Shown: piece by piece, positions 14,744 to 27,900 of the stretch
How positions within the stretch are numbered: position 1 is the first letter of the stretch
Layout of the letters: each line of letters begins with the position of its first letter
DNA from: Cinclus cinclus
Taxonomy: Eukaryota > Chordata > Aves > Passeriformes > Cinclidae
Assembly: GCF_963662255.1 (NCBI RefSeq)
Contig: NC_085052.1
Span: 35,536,654 to 35,600,653, forward strand
Direction: 5' to 3'
Length of the DNA: 64,000 nt
Translations under genes and position numbers: made by a program
The notes under the pieces: model-generated
The model's input: the letters and a program-made list of their open reading frames with translations, nothing else
Database searches by the model: none
What the model was told of the DNA's origin: nothing

Positions 14744-16248
14744 TGTAATAGTTTGGGTTTGCTACTTGTAATATATTTACTTCTTGTTGTGAAATAGAAT
14801 TAGGAGTAAAAGTAAAGCAGGCCTACAAGTTGAAAGGGAATAAAGAAAAAAACCACTTTATTAACAACACAAAGAATAATAATAATAAATTCAGAACAGA
14901 TTTTCAGACCAGTCCTTCTTTCCCTTTTTTCCCAGCTTAACAACATACAGAAACACTTCAGTCAATTCCTTACTTAAATAAATTTTTTTCAGTTTACTTT
15001 AGGGAGAGAAGTTTTTTCTTGTTCAGTTATAAGGATTTTTTTTTTAAGAGGGAAACAATCAGTTCTTCCCTGACTTCACTTTTTTAATGAATAACAGCCA
15101 CCCGGGATCTGCTATCATAAATTTCCTCCTACTTCAGTCGACTGTTTTTAGAGTTGAGTGGGCCATGTAAAAAAAATAAAAAAATAAAAAAAAGTCATGG
15201 GGTATTACTATTAAGGATGAGCTACTTGAAGGCAAAAGTTCTCTTTAGCTTACTTCTCTCTATTCATACTTTATTTCCAGAAACAGAGATCTCCTTTTTT
15301 CCCTCGGGGCAAAGGGATCTTCAAACACTTTACACCTTGCTCCACCCCCCCATGTCTCTCTTTTTTTCATGGTTTAAAGGAATTTTTTTGTGTCGTACAG
15401 CCCACCCTTATAACTTACAAGAAGATATTTCAACCAGCCTTCATGGCATCTCCTCATTCTCCTTCCATCTAGAAACTTAGCTTTTGCTTCATTGACTTTG
15501 GTGTATCCTTTCTGTTCTTCTCCCTCTCACCCAAGGAGAGATGAAAGTCTCTAAGTCTTACCTGAGCATTATAAAAAAAACCCTAAAATTTCACACAGAG
15601 GTTGCAGGGGCCGGGCCAGGCCATGCTGGAGCTGTGTCAGGATCTCAGGCCGCCCAGGCCACGCTGGAGGGGCAGGACGAAAACCGCAAAGTCCATCCAG
15701 AGGAGAAATGGGTGCCAAGGCCCTGGCTCCACGGCTTTCTTCCAGCACTGCCCGCCCCCAGCTCCAGCCGCAGCCCGGGGGTTCTCCCTCTGCCCTGCCC
15801 AGCACACAAAGCCCTGGGGGGCTCCCCGAACCGGGCCCGGCTGCCTCCCCCCAGGCCGTGAGGGCGGCAGGGCAGGGCCCCCCGAGCCACGGCCACAGCG
15901 GGAAAAGGCGAGAATCCAGCCATGGGCTCTGCTCCCCTTGGCCACTGGGGCCCCTGGTTAAAACGGGGCCCGGCAGCCTCCGGAGCCCAACCTTGCCCGG
16001 CCCGGGCCGCATTGCAAGCGGGCCCTGCCCAAGTCAGGATACTTTGTAAAAGGCCGGAAATTAAAGAGAGCTTTCCCGGGGTTTACTTGCTTCAAACGTG
16101 ATTCACGGCGCGAACCGACTTTTCCAATTGGTTTTTCAGGCTGTCAGCAACTAAACCTGCCTCCAATTGGTCCTAGCAATTCACAGAGGAACTTCTTATG
16201 GAGAAAAAACTTCCTAGTGTGCCCTCCCCTCAGGGTAAAACCAGCGCA
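14744..16248 (-). mobile_element. Solo LTR, about 1.5 kb, with internal CpG-rich block
   Basis: Read on the minus strand, this 1,505-bp element starts TGCGCTGGTTTTACC and ends ACCCAAACTATTACA, the TG...CA ends of a retroviral LTR. It is flanked by a perfect 5-bp target-site duplication, TTTAC at 14739-14743 and 16249-16253. A minus-strand AATAAA lies near 14,860, leaving a short U5-like end. Two CCAATTGG boxes lie near 16,128 and 16,163. A strongly GC- and CpG-rich block (about 15,600-16,050) sits in the middle, in contrast to the AT-rich surroundings. No internal retroviral genes remain, so it is a solo LTR. The overlapping GC-rich open frames (15569-16049) are compositional artefacts. The family name is not recognised. 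Confidence 0.8.
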
Positions 16249-16253
16249 TTTAC

Positions 16254-19200
16254 TTTTCTTCTTCCTCCCATGGCTTGTGCTTTTTATCTCCTTTACATTA
16301 TTTCACCCTGTATCTACTGAGGCAACTACGAATTATGCTTCCTCGTAGAGACAAATCCAGGTCTCCTAATTCAGCTTTGAGTTCAGGTAAATCCCAGCCC
16401 TCTGTTCAACCCAGCAAGGGTCAAATGGCCAGGCCTACGCTATGTCTTACAAACCCTGTCCTGGTTTGCAAGAAGACCTACTAGTCTCACAATAGACATT
16501 CAACTGTTTTTACTATAGGAAGTCCTTTTGACTAAAGAGGGATAACAAGCTACTTTCTGTTCTCCAGTTTTCGCAACTGCTGGAAATGAAAAAGAGCATA
16601 AAAGATTAAGGATTATGGAGTGTGGGTATGTTTATTTTCAGAAAATTGCATTGACAGAACTGAACTTTCTTTTCTACAACAAATCCCCTTTAGTTTAATT
16701 TACTGCTCAACTTCCTGGTTTTAGCTTGTGAAATCAATATATATAAGAAAATTATTTCCTCTTAAGTGCTAACTTACATATTTTTTTCTTCAGTAACTTC
16801 AGGCTAGAGCAGGTACTCCTCACATGGGTTGGTGTTTGGGGGCTTCACAAGGATGAAATCTGTACTATGGACTTCTGTTGGCTTTTACTATTGACCCTGA
16901 AGTTTCTGTGGCAGTGGAAAGGCTGCCACTTCAGGGCCAGCCTTCAGAAAACTTGATCTTATTTGCAGCAGCAGGAGCTGAACATGCCAGCTGACTCCTA
17001 ATTTTGGTTTGTGAGGAGGCTCCTTATCAGCACCAGAAGCACCTTCAGCATCACACCAACCAGCACAGCCCGAGGGCAGGTGCAGACCTGATGGGGCTAG
17101 CATTAGTGCTAGCTCAGCTCCCTAAAGCTAGTGCCAAGAAGGCAGCTGGAAGCTGTGAAGTTTAGTCAGGAATTCTGATAGAAGTTGCCAGAAAAATAAC
17201 TAAAAGTTGTTGAGGCTTTTCTCATACCATGGACACAGAAGCTGCACTTAAGGAAAGCTTAGGAGTGAGGTCAGCAATCCAGAGAGATGGAAAATTTTAT
17301 AATAAGCCAGTTGAGTCTTGTGATTGTAATGGTAACTCCGTCTGATACTATGACCACTTCCTAGGTCATCTCAACTCTTCAGGATGTCTAGTCTGGAAGA
17401 TCTTTTTTAAAAGTAGCTGTTAACTCTTTTGGAGAAGATTTCTACAGCATGCCAGCAAAGTCTGTGATACAGTTTTAACAAATCTCACCCACCTAAAAAT
17501 CCAATCAGAGAAATAAATGCACAACACTGCACCTCTGGGGGCTGCCCCACTCTGTTGCCTGCAGTGCTGCACATCCCAGGCTGCCCACAAGCTGTTTCAG
17601 ACACAGCAAACCCCACACACCCCTTCTGCAGCAACTCAGCATTTCTTTCTGACCCCAAAACAATGACATTACTCTTTAAGATATCCAGCTCTCCAGAAGC
17701 ACTTAAAAAAACAGCCACACCACAAACAAACAAAAAACTCTTCGCACTTTCAGTTTCTCCCATTTGTAACCCAGCCTTACTTATCATCCAGCTAGACCGT
17801 GTCTTGACAGGTATAATCCATTTAACCACGAAATATGGGTACATACTTCCAGTTTTCCTCCTCACAGAAAAGCCTTCTCATCTAACTCTGTTCACAGCTT
17901 ATCCTCAGACAACATACCCACACAGAAGGAGCAGAAAAGACAGGAATTAATTAAAACATAGGCAGAAATAACTTTTTAGACACAAATGCTTTCATTTGTT
18001 CCAGAAATTTCACGCATTATCATTCAGTTACTGTTCAACATCCTGTTCACCTTCCCCTCCACACCAGTTTGAGCAGCAGTTAGGGTACAGGTCTCAGAGG
18101 TACTGCACACATGGCTGCTTTGGAGCTGTCATTCCTGATTAAAATCTGCATGTGGATCCCACTCCAGAAAGGCTGGATCTCTCTCCAGGACTGCTGCCAG
18201 TCTGTATAAGACCTCTCCATAAAACAAAGAGAAATAAAATTAATTCTACAGCTCTTTTTGTTCATCTGGCTCAGCCATGAATATTTAAATATAAAATGTT
18301 TGTTATCACTTAAGGTGAGCTCTCTGTCCCAAGCCAATGAGTTGGCATCCTGCAAAGCCAGGTATACATTTGCAATTGTTGCCATCCAATAGTTTGCATT
18401 GTTCTGAAAAAGATGTAAGGGTACACTCTGCATCTATTAACTATCTAAATTACTCTTCCAGTATGTGAATATTAAACACTGCAAGAGGCCAATGAATGTC
18501 TGTACAAAACTACAGTAGGAAAAGTAAGATTAAAATTAATATTGTTCTTACAAAATGTTTATAGGAAATAAGTTGCACCCTGACTCCAGGGATGTCTCAC
18601 TCTTCTCTGCCAATCCCTAAATTGGATGATGTTGTTCCCAATTTGCTATGCCAGTAAATAATAACTTCCATCTTTAATATTGTCCCATTTGAATTTTGAT
18701 TTATAAAACCTAAATTGTTCACACGAAAGCATTTTAAAGAAAATCCTACAAATTTGTTCCTCTGATGTAAACAGCGACAGCAAAATAAAAAGACAACACC
18801 AAGCTACTTTCGATAACTTTTTTCCTGTAACAAGTGTCCTGCAAACCACATGTTCTTCTGTGTTTATTTTCAAATCTTTCTTCCATCTTTCAAACTTAAG
18901 AAGAGATTCAATGCCTTGAGCATGACTTCAAGTGCCATGTAGAATTATTGCCCTGGGGAGTAAGGGCTTATCCCTTAAATCTCAGGGTATTTTTTTAAAT
19001 CTGATGCCCAGAACACAGTCATCTTTCCATAGACTACTTCTAAATCTGCATGTTTGGGCAAGTCCCTTCATCAGGACACTGCAGCAACGTTCAGTTCATT
19101 CTGCAATACAAGAGCCTAGCATCACAAAAAGCTTCCTGAGAAACTCTAAAGAAAAAACCTTCTATTTTCACTCTAAAAGACACCATTGTCAGGTTCAATT

Positions 19201-20021
19201 AACAATGTCTCATCATTCCTTTCATACCTGGTAATTCAAAGTCACTGACATAACTGCAAACCAGCCTGTAATCATCCTTTGCTTTACTCATTCTCTTCTT
19301 TTGCTTCTGGGAAGGAGACATGCAGCTGTAGCTGTGCCACTTCCTCCCCAGCATGACACCACATTTCTTGTTACAGCTCTAGGGAGTAATCTGGCAACAG
19401 AGGAATGGCCAGCCCATAGAGGACAAGCCCAGCTCTCCCTGCCAAGAGACACTGGAAGGACATTGTGCTGCCACGGTTGGCCGCACACACACAAGGAAGA
19501 AAAACAACCCAAAACTACAGTACTATTTGGGATTCCCCTGAAGACAGGGAAGAGGCTAAAAACAATGCAAAGTTAATTGTGCAGCAAGAGTCTATGTACA
19601 AGGGGTCAGCATGCAGAAGAGGATGACTGTCCCTTGCTAAAAGCTGTAGCAATGGGGTGGAAGGGAAGAGCCATCAGTCAAGCTCATCTCACTGCAGATC
19701 CTTTAAACTGTGCCCCTGATCCCTCCTACATACCTGAAATCCCTACCTGGATTTCCACAGCACCTCTCCACACACTTTCTTGGCCTCCTCCCAGCCTGGC
19801 TCCCCAGCTCTTGCAGGGCTGGCTGGCAGCAAGTGCCACAGGACCACCTGCTGTTTTCCAAAGCAATAATCCCCATAAAATGTAATGGCTCCCAGAGGTG
19901 TGGAGTGGGGTAGGGAGGAAGCAAAAAAGCCCCAAAAACTTTCCAACAGGAACAACTGGAAAAAGATCCCTGGAGTCACCTGATCGTCTCAGCCTCCCAT
20001 AGTCAGTTCTCCTAAATTACT
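16254..20021. other. Non-coding stretch, no gene recognised
   Basis: No supportable gene or RNA. A 12-base TGTCCTGGTTTG at 16,457 matches the minus-strand edge of the solo LTR at 38,639, but no LTR body follows. Confidence 0.55.
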
Positions 20022-20052
20022 TTAAAAAAACAAAAATAAAAACAACAAAAAA

Positions 20053-20084
<32 letters not shown>

Positions 20085-20093
20085 ACAAAAAAC
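20022..20093. repeat. A-rich low-complexity tract
   Basis: A run of As with AAAC and AAAAG interruptions, including about 23 uninterrupted As. It could be the tail of an old retroposed sequence. No source gene is recognised upstream. Confidence 0.85.
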
Positions 20094-21898
20094 GAAGAGA
20101 GGACAAAATCCCCCAACAAACAGTGAAGGAATATTCTCACATTCAGCCTTTAATGGGACAGTCAGGCACTAAATGACAGTAACTTTCCTTCTCAGTAACT
20201 AACTGAAGTTGCCATTTTCCCCTGACCCATGAATTCTTGCAGCAGGAGCATTACTGTAAAAATCTCACAGCATCCTGTAGTAGTCTGATCATTTCAAGCT
20301 CTTATTTCCTGTAACATGCTTCAGATGGGGCCCACTGATAATCCCCCAATGAGGAAAACACCAGAGTCATCCAAGGAAGCAGATCCCTCCCAAGTCACTG
20401 GAGAAGCCAGGGCTCATTCTGGTATTCTCACATATAAATATTTTAATTTTCAGCCTTTCCAAAAGAAATTAAACAAATACAAAAAAAAAAAAGAAAATAT
20501 TAAAACCACAAACAATTAGCTGGAGGGTGAGCTTTCAACTCCTCTGATTTGACAGTATCACCTGAAAATACCCCACAACTATCATACCCTAATGACCATC
20601 ATAAAGAAAACTTATATTTGTTTTACAGCCTCTGAGAACTAAGTTACAATCAGATAGTTCAGAAATGCAAGTTAAAAATAGACAGAACTCCACCTTTTGT
20701 TCTGGAACAAGTGCAATCAACTACTGTTAATAATATGTCATTGCCAGGTAGTTGTCCTCACAAGCTGTCTGACACCTAATCTATCACTATCAACTTATAT
20801 TCAACTACAAACGAGATGCAACAGCATTTAAAGCTTTATAGAGCTCTTACAGCTGGATAAAAAAAAAATGAATGAAAAGCAACTATGCATTTTGCTTTGC
20901 TCATCTATCAAGTCTGGCTTGCAGGTCAAGGTCTACAAAGGTTGAAGAGGGAGATTTTTAAAATTTCTATAGTCTTCTCAGAGTTTAAACTTTGAGTTAA
21001 TAAGAAAAGATAGATTTGAGCTACCAACACTTTAAGACAGCACTGTAATATGGGCCCAACAGCCACACCATTTTAATCAACAATGTTCCTATTCACAGAA
21101 GCACATCTCTGATCTTCAGCCAAGTCATGCAGGAGAAAATTCCAATTATGGTCCCCAGTACTGCTCTTTCTCAGTAATCCATTACTGCATTGCAGCAGGT
21201 CCAAACCCCCTTCTCAAAGGCATTTCTTCCATCAGCTCTTCAGAGCGGCAAAAGGGGCAGAAAGCAGTGCAACTCCAAGCCACCCAGGGCACCATGAGGT
21301 ACACTCACTGATTCTGGAACAGCATTGAGACAGTACACTCTCCCAGCAAGAAAGCCTTTTTTGGCTCCCTTGAAAAATTAAGTCAGACCTAACTAAAGTT
21401 GAAAACAAGGTTGTGGACAAACTATTTCCTGCAAATCACAGATATCTGCAGGGGGAAAGCTCCCATCTACCCACCTGCACAGGGATGCACCTGAGACAAA
21501 GAAGAAGTCACAATTTTGCAACTCAGACAGAGACAGAAGAAATCCCTTCCCATCCTGCTACTGATGTCTAGCACAATGACAAGGCAATCAAGAACCAGGA
21601 AACATCTCAATCTGGATCATCTCTGATAACCAAATATCTTTACTAGCATCCAAGGCCATCAAGCCATGGGCTCTTTCAGCACCTAGGCAGTTTGCTGAGC
21701 CTTTACCTCCAATTCAAATACTCCCTTTAAACACAGCAAATAAATACTTAAAGACTGCTAGTACTTGGCAGTAAACATGCAGTAAGTTTAGAAACGAGGC
21801 AACCCACAATCTGCAGGAAATAGGCACCACTTCTGATGTCTTGTACAATTAATACTTAAAACATTATCATAAGCCCAGAGTATGTGTATGATTTTGGT
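20094..21898. other. Non-coding stretch, no gene recognised
   Basis: AT-rich sequence without a supportable feature. Confidence 0.55.
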
Positions 21899-21936
21899 TG
21901 CTTGTTTCTTCTTGTTTCTTCTCTTGTTTCTTCTCT
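21899..21936. repeat. CTTGTTTCTT minisatellite
   Basis: Three to four imperfect copies of CTTGTTTCTT in tandem, a pyrimidine-rich short repeat. Confidence 0.8.
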
Positions 21937-24900
21937 CATCTGTATCTGGGAAAATAAGTTCTCCTGGAGGCTCTTTTTCTCTCAGTGGACAATTGGAGAG
22001 GTATTTTTGCCATCATTTTGTGTTCTGACTTGGGTCAGGTTTTATACCTAACCTCTTGTTCTAGTTCTTATACCTGCCTGTATTTGTACTGTAGCTAATT
22101 AATAACAAAGACCAAATATCACACACTGGCAGTCTTGTCAATATTTGTGGGTTCTGACAATGTGGAGCTGAATTTCTCACTAATCTTTCAAAAGGACCAT
22201 AACACTCAGCACCTCTAAAAACTTTTACCTTTTAATACCTCTGTGCCATGCACACATCGACTGAACAGCACTCCACAAAGTATTTTCAATTTCCAGGAAG
22301 TAGATACCAATTTTATACCACATTTGAGAAAACAAAATCAATTCAGTAGCAAACAGAATAATACACCAGATGACAGAATTAATTTAGAGTTTACAGCATA
22401 CCATTAAACTGCACCCAAATGAAAATCTCAATGAAAACAAAGAAATATGATTTTGGACTTATAAGCAAGTGTGTCATCAAAACAATATCCTTACCAAGTC
22501 CTTAAAACTCAAAAATTAATTTTGGGAAATGTATTCTTTTTTCCTCCCTCTAAATGTTGCCATCTTTCCTCATTTTCCCCTTTACTACAGGATCACAAAC
22601 CTAAGAGATGCTCATACTCTGACATACTCAGATTCATCAGATTTCCCCAGGAGCAGTGGTATCAGCACTAAATGCCACAATGCCAGTAAAGTCATAAGAA
22701 TCAGCAAAACCAGTAAGCACTGGAGACCCCTTAAATAACCTTTTCCCTGAAACTCCCTTCCATGTGGAGAATGCATCAAGGCTAGTGCAGAAGCTTTCAC
22801 ACTTCTCTCATAATCAGAGGTGTCTGTTTTACAGGAGAGTGGTGGGAGAATAATGCTCCCTGGAGGTGTTTCCAGGTGCCATGAATTCTCTGTGGTGCTG
22901 CAGTCCTGTACTTGCTTTAAATTCAGGTTTTTTAGGTCACATGCATAAAAGACAATCTCAGCCTCATTTAAAACTGGATGCATCTCTGGAACTTCTGATG
23001 CAATAAGGAGCTTGGAGACACTGGCAATACACACCTGCCAGTTCGGAAAATATGTTGGAAAAACTCAGTATTACTGTGCAGTTTTTTCTTGTTTATAGTT
23101 CTTTTCCAAGAACTGCTCTATGTTTGCAAAGGTTTAAGGCCAAAGTACTGTACAGAGCAAAATTTCATTCTGAAGTACCAGACCATTATAAAGAACACGC
23201 AGAAATGCTAAGACCCTGCATTTTTCTCAGTGTGCTGGCAGAGAACTCTGTTCCCAGCCAATCCTCATGTCCTTCCTTCAAAGCCAATCAGTCGAGGGAA
23301 TTAAAATCTCTGTTCTGTTCCTACAGCATGCTTTTGCTACCAAGATGCCCTAGCTAAGCTCATCCTAGTCATCACTCCATACTTGCATAAGCTCTTGGAT
23401 GCTACCTGTTGTGCTCAATGGATATTTCCTGACTCCTAAGGGATTCACACACACACCTGCAGCAGAGAGACTGTCTCAGATCAAGTCACACTCATTTAAC
23501 TTGACAGCGACATCTTCAGCCCAAGGAAGGAGCTCCTCAGGGGTGGTATTTCAGGCAGGAATAGTTCCTTGGCATATCTTTATTCTGAAGAAAAGCACTT
23601 TTGGTTGGGTTTCTGCTTCCCCATTTTCCAAATGCTAATGCCCTCTGCTTAAAGCTGTTGTTTTTATTATTGTGCTTCTCACTGTACCAATCCAAATCCT
23701 GCACAGCTCAGGATGGCTCAGATGAGCCCAGCTGCTGGTGGGCAGCCCTAGAGATGACCAACCCCCCAGAGGTACACAGCCCAGATTCACATGAGCTCAT
23801 ACCAACTGTACAATGTGTTGCACTCTGCTGCTTTCTTCTCAGACTGCAGTAAGTTTAAACAGCTGTAAGATGCTTTCAGCCATTAAATAACAGAGGCTGT
23901 GAGCTCCTTGCCAGCAGCCACAGAAAGATCTTGTTCCTGCTACTTGAAGTCAAATTTCTGACTTTAGCAGGGGTTCTCCAACTTGCTCTGCTTTGCTGCA
24001 TCCTCTCCAAATACCAGTAAATTGAGGTTATTCTAAGACGCTTAAAGCTTTCAAGTAGCAAAGCTGAGCTCTGCTGCTCTTTGATGTTCACTGTAAGAGC
24101 CATAGATGAACACAAGGCAACTTACACAGGTTTGTCCAAATTCACTCCCAAACCAGGAAGCACCAGAGAAACTTTGACTGTTAACTTCCTCAGGTCACAG
24201 AAATGCACATAGTTTTTCTTATCATTACAAGTTAAAAAAACAATAGCTGCCTGATTCCTTGATGTGTGAAACAGAAGAGATGACTGGAGAACTGTGTGTT
24301 TCCTAAATAAAGTTATGTGAACAACCAAATACAGCAGTAGAGTTTAAGAGCACTCAGTCCTAAGGTGTACAGACAGCACAGGGATCTGATAAACTGATAA
24401 AGATTTTCTTATACAGCCATCTAGGCCATGAAATGGCCCTAAAGTGGCCTAACAGGTGCACTTGAGTTCATACCAGATCTGGATGGACAGAGCTTATGGC
24501 TGGTGCAGATACCTGATGAGTTACTCAATACCTTCCTGTGGCAGCAGTGCTAAGGCACATACATCATACACAACATCTTGGGGAGCAGCCACACACAGTC
24601 CAGGCTTCTAAGACCAAAGCACCAGACAATCACAGAATCTGACAATTTTGGATGGCTGACCAGGCACCTTACGTTAGCTGGGAACAGCCTGCAAAACCAA
24701 AAATGATTGTAAAAATCACCTACGTGTAGCATTTCATAGCTTTCCTACTGTGAATGTGCAGTATCAGTATGTGTTTAAGTGTATGCAAATGCATCATATA
24801 TAACTTTACTTTTATCCTCTGTAATCCACAGTAGGAGCAACAAGGATTGAGGTGGTTTTGAAAGAAATGCATTGTTCTATTATGCCACCAAAAACCCCAA

Positions 24901-27900
24901 AACCAGCACAAACTCCAGAATACAACACTTATTCCCAATATTCATTGCAAATCCTTGTCTGATTGACTGTTGTCTGCATGATCATAAAAACAGAGCAGTA
25001 AAGAGGAAAAGAGAGACTCCGTGCAAATGAGAGAAAGTGTTTGCCAGATCATCCTTTCTCATTCATCATACCATTTGTTGATTTTTCAATTAACAGCTCT
25101 TGCCACTGTTGTATTGAATTTTTTAACTTCTTTTTCCCCTAAGGGCTTTTCCAAGCAACCAACGGATGTTCCATTGTCTGGGCCCAGAGTTACAACTGGA
25201 CTATGTTACACCCAGTGACCAGCTGAAAGGATTTAGGTTTGAACAGTGAAACCCTGCAGGCTCTTTCCTCTAAGCATTTGTAGTTCTCTAATTTATTCTC
25301 CATGCTACAGCCATCAGCCACCGGGGTGGGAAGCAGTGCCTGATACTTCTCTGCTTTCTCAGCTGTTTTAACTAAATGAATTATGAGGATATAGTGGTGG
25401 TCCCTTCCTGGCCCTGACAGAGAGGCATCACAGCCACATAGCCCCTGGTCTGATGACCAGGTCTGCTCTCTGGAAGCCCTTTTGCAGAAGGGACCCAGTA
25501 GCACAGACAGACAGACTGCTGATGGAGAAATGGGGCTGTTTTTACCCGATGAATTCATACCGGTCTTTATTTTGCTGCCTGAAACCTGGCAAACTCTATC
25601 TCATGTGCTGCATCTGCCATCTGCAGGTAGCCAAGCTCCACGCAGGGGAACAGCCTCTCCCGGGAATGGAAAAGGGATGTGTCTGGCAGAAAGGCTTTTC
25701 CTCCCCTTCCACCTCGCTAACTATTTTTCTACCTCCCATCTGTTAATCCCTCTTCCCTCCTGCCCTTTCTGCTTTTTCCATATGCTTGTTCTGCTAACAT
25801 CTATATTCTTCCTCACTTTCATATGTCCATCTGCTGATGTGATGGAGTTGCAGCCTAAACTTTCAGCTACCACCAAGCATCAGAAAGAAATGTTATCCCT
25901 GATCCTTAGATTTTGCCCTCCTTCAACAGCAGCAAGGAAACCAAACACCACTGTTGCCTCTTTATACTTCACTGGGATACCAGTACTTCGCACAAACCAT
26001 CAGAAAGATCAAAATCCCCTAAACTAACATTTCTTCCCATCCTCAGAGCCTCCTTCAAGCAGCTGCTCCCTAGGGCTGGCACCCCAGCCAGGAACAGTGC
26101 TTCAGCATGGATTCACTGGCAGCCTCAAAAGCCTCTGAAACTGTCCCACACCTGAGGCCAAACAGAATGGGATGCCCAGAAATCCAGCTTTCATATCCTG
26201 TCAACCCCTGAGCCACTCCCTGGTTAAACATCAATCCCTCTCTCCCTGCATCAGCATGTTAAAACCTCACCACTCTGATCCCTTCTTCTTGAACAGAGCA
26301 CTGTTTAATCTACCTGCCTTGGGAAGTAGGGCACTATTTACCAAGGCACACACACCATGCTACCTTTTATCATCTTGTCAGCAAGCTAAGAGTGGAAACA
26401 GCAGAACACGATTCTGTTAGAGGGAAGAGCTCATTGTCACAGCCAAAATGTTTTTCAATTACCTTCCCTCCCGAGCACTAAACCCTCTTAATGAAACATG
26501 CAGACCCCAAAGGAACAGCAGGTTCCTCAGTGTATCATAAAAGCAAACAGACAAATCATGGCACTACTTCATTTCTAACCACCCCCTTTCACAACCGGAC
26601 ATAATGTCTGTGTTTTCATTACACAACCAGCCTCCCCCTCCCTAACAAGTGTTTAAGCATGAGACAGTTCTACAAACCTGCACTGACAACATTTCTCATT
26701 TTCTACCAAGCACCTCTTGACAGCTCTTCTCATAATAAATACCTCGGATAGGTACCTCAAAAACGTGGCGGATGGTGATTAAACTCTTATCTCAGCTTGC
26801 ATATAGGAATGCCTTCAGCCATCTTCTGGCTTTGAACTGCATTAAGAGCGAAGACTTCTGAACTAAGAACTGGCAAAGAAGAAGAATGAAAATTTTGAAG
26901 TACCTGGTTTTGTACCCAAAATACCACATAACTGTGTCTTCATTTCCTCTGCCTGCTGCCTGAAAACCCATTGCTTTAGAGTAACAGAGTTGTTGGTTAT
27001 TTGTATCAATTCACATTGTGCAGGTTGGAATTGTGGAAGCTACCAAAAATATTTTAACTCCAGAAAACAAAGTTGTGATCTTTGATTACAATGAATATTC
27101 AATAGAGGCAGCATAAAACCATGCTCAGCAGTAGCTCTGCTGCTCATACCTTACTCTGCATAATTTAAGACTTTCTTTTGATAGCAAAACAGTGTGGGCA
27201 CTGAGACAAACCTGATACGGCTTGTGAGAACTAGAAAATCATTACCTAATCTAACACAGCAGCAGGAAATATTCCTCTTCTTCCTCCATTATCTTAACAA
27301 TGCAAGCGTCATGCAAGGCAAGATCATGCTGAACACAACTACCAAGCAAACAGGGTATCAGAAATGCACCCTCTCTACCATGTCACCAGAGGATCTCACA
27401 AATGAGCAGTTCTGCTCACCCACATGAGGAACCAGCAGGGTATAAAAATGAAACAGTGAAAACAACTGCAGCAGAAAAGGTCCCACAAATCAGCACAGGA
27501 AAGTGAGACCCACACAGCTTCAATACCACCCTTTTTAAAGAAAAACACATCAACTGTACTACGTGCCTTGCCACTGTACTGGGCAAAGGCACCAAAGCTT
27601 GGGGGGAACTCGTTAATGGAAGTAAATAGAAATTAAGTAGAAAAATATATACTCGTGCTTCCTTAAAACTTCTTTGTAATGCAGTTCCTGAGGCTTAGAA
27701 GCAATTTGGTGAGACATCGGGATACAGAGGGGTAGAATGAGCAGAAGTATGAACAGTGCTATAGACGTTTGGATTAAAACAGAAAGGGCTCTTTATTAAA
27801 GAGTAAAGAGGAACAACATGTAAAAGCATGTCAAGTTTGGCAGCTGGGTGCAGTTTTCTTGCATGATCATATGTGCATCCATATCTGCATCCTCCAGAAA

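Noticed and set aside
15569..16049. Several overlapping GC-rich open frames
   Set aside because: They lie in the CpG-rich part of the 14,744-16,248 LTR, where few stop codons occur in any frame.
16457..16490. TGTCCTGGTTTG as the start of another minus-strand LTR
   Set aside because: Only about 12 bases match the edge of the 38,639 LTR, and no LTR body or second end follows.
22612..23034. 140-codon minus-strand frame with a hydrophobic stretch
   Set aside because: One Leu-rich stretch is not enough to call a membrane protein. No conserved motif or neighbouring exon was seen.
25482..26027. 181-codon plus-strand open frame
   Set aside because: No recognisable domain and low-complexity, mixed composition. 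It overlaps another frame of similar length and sits in non-coding sequence, so it is probably chance.
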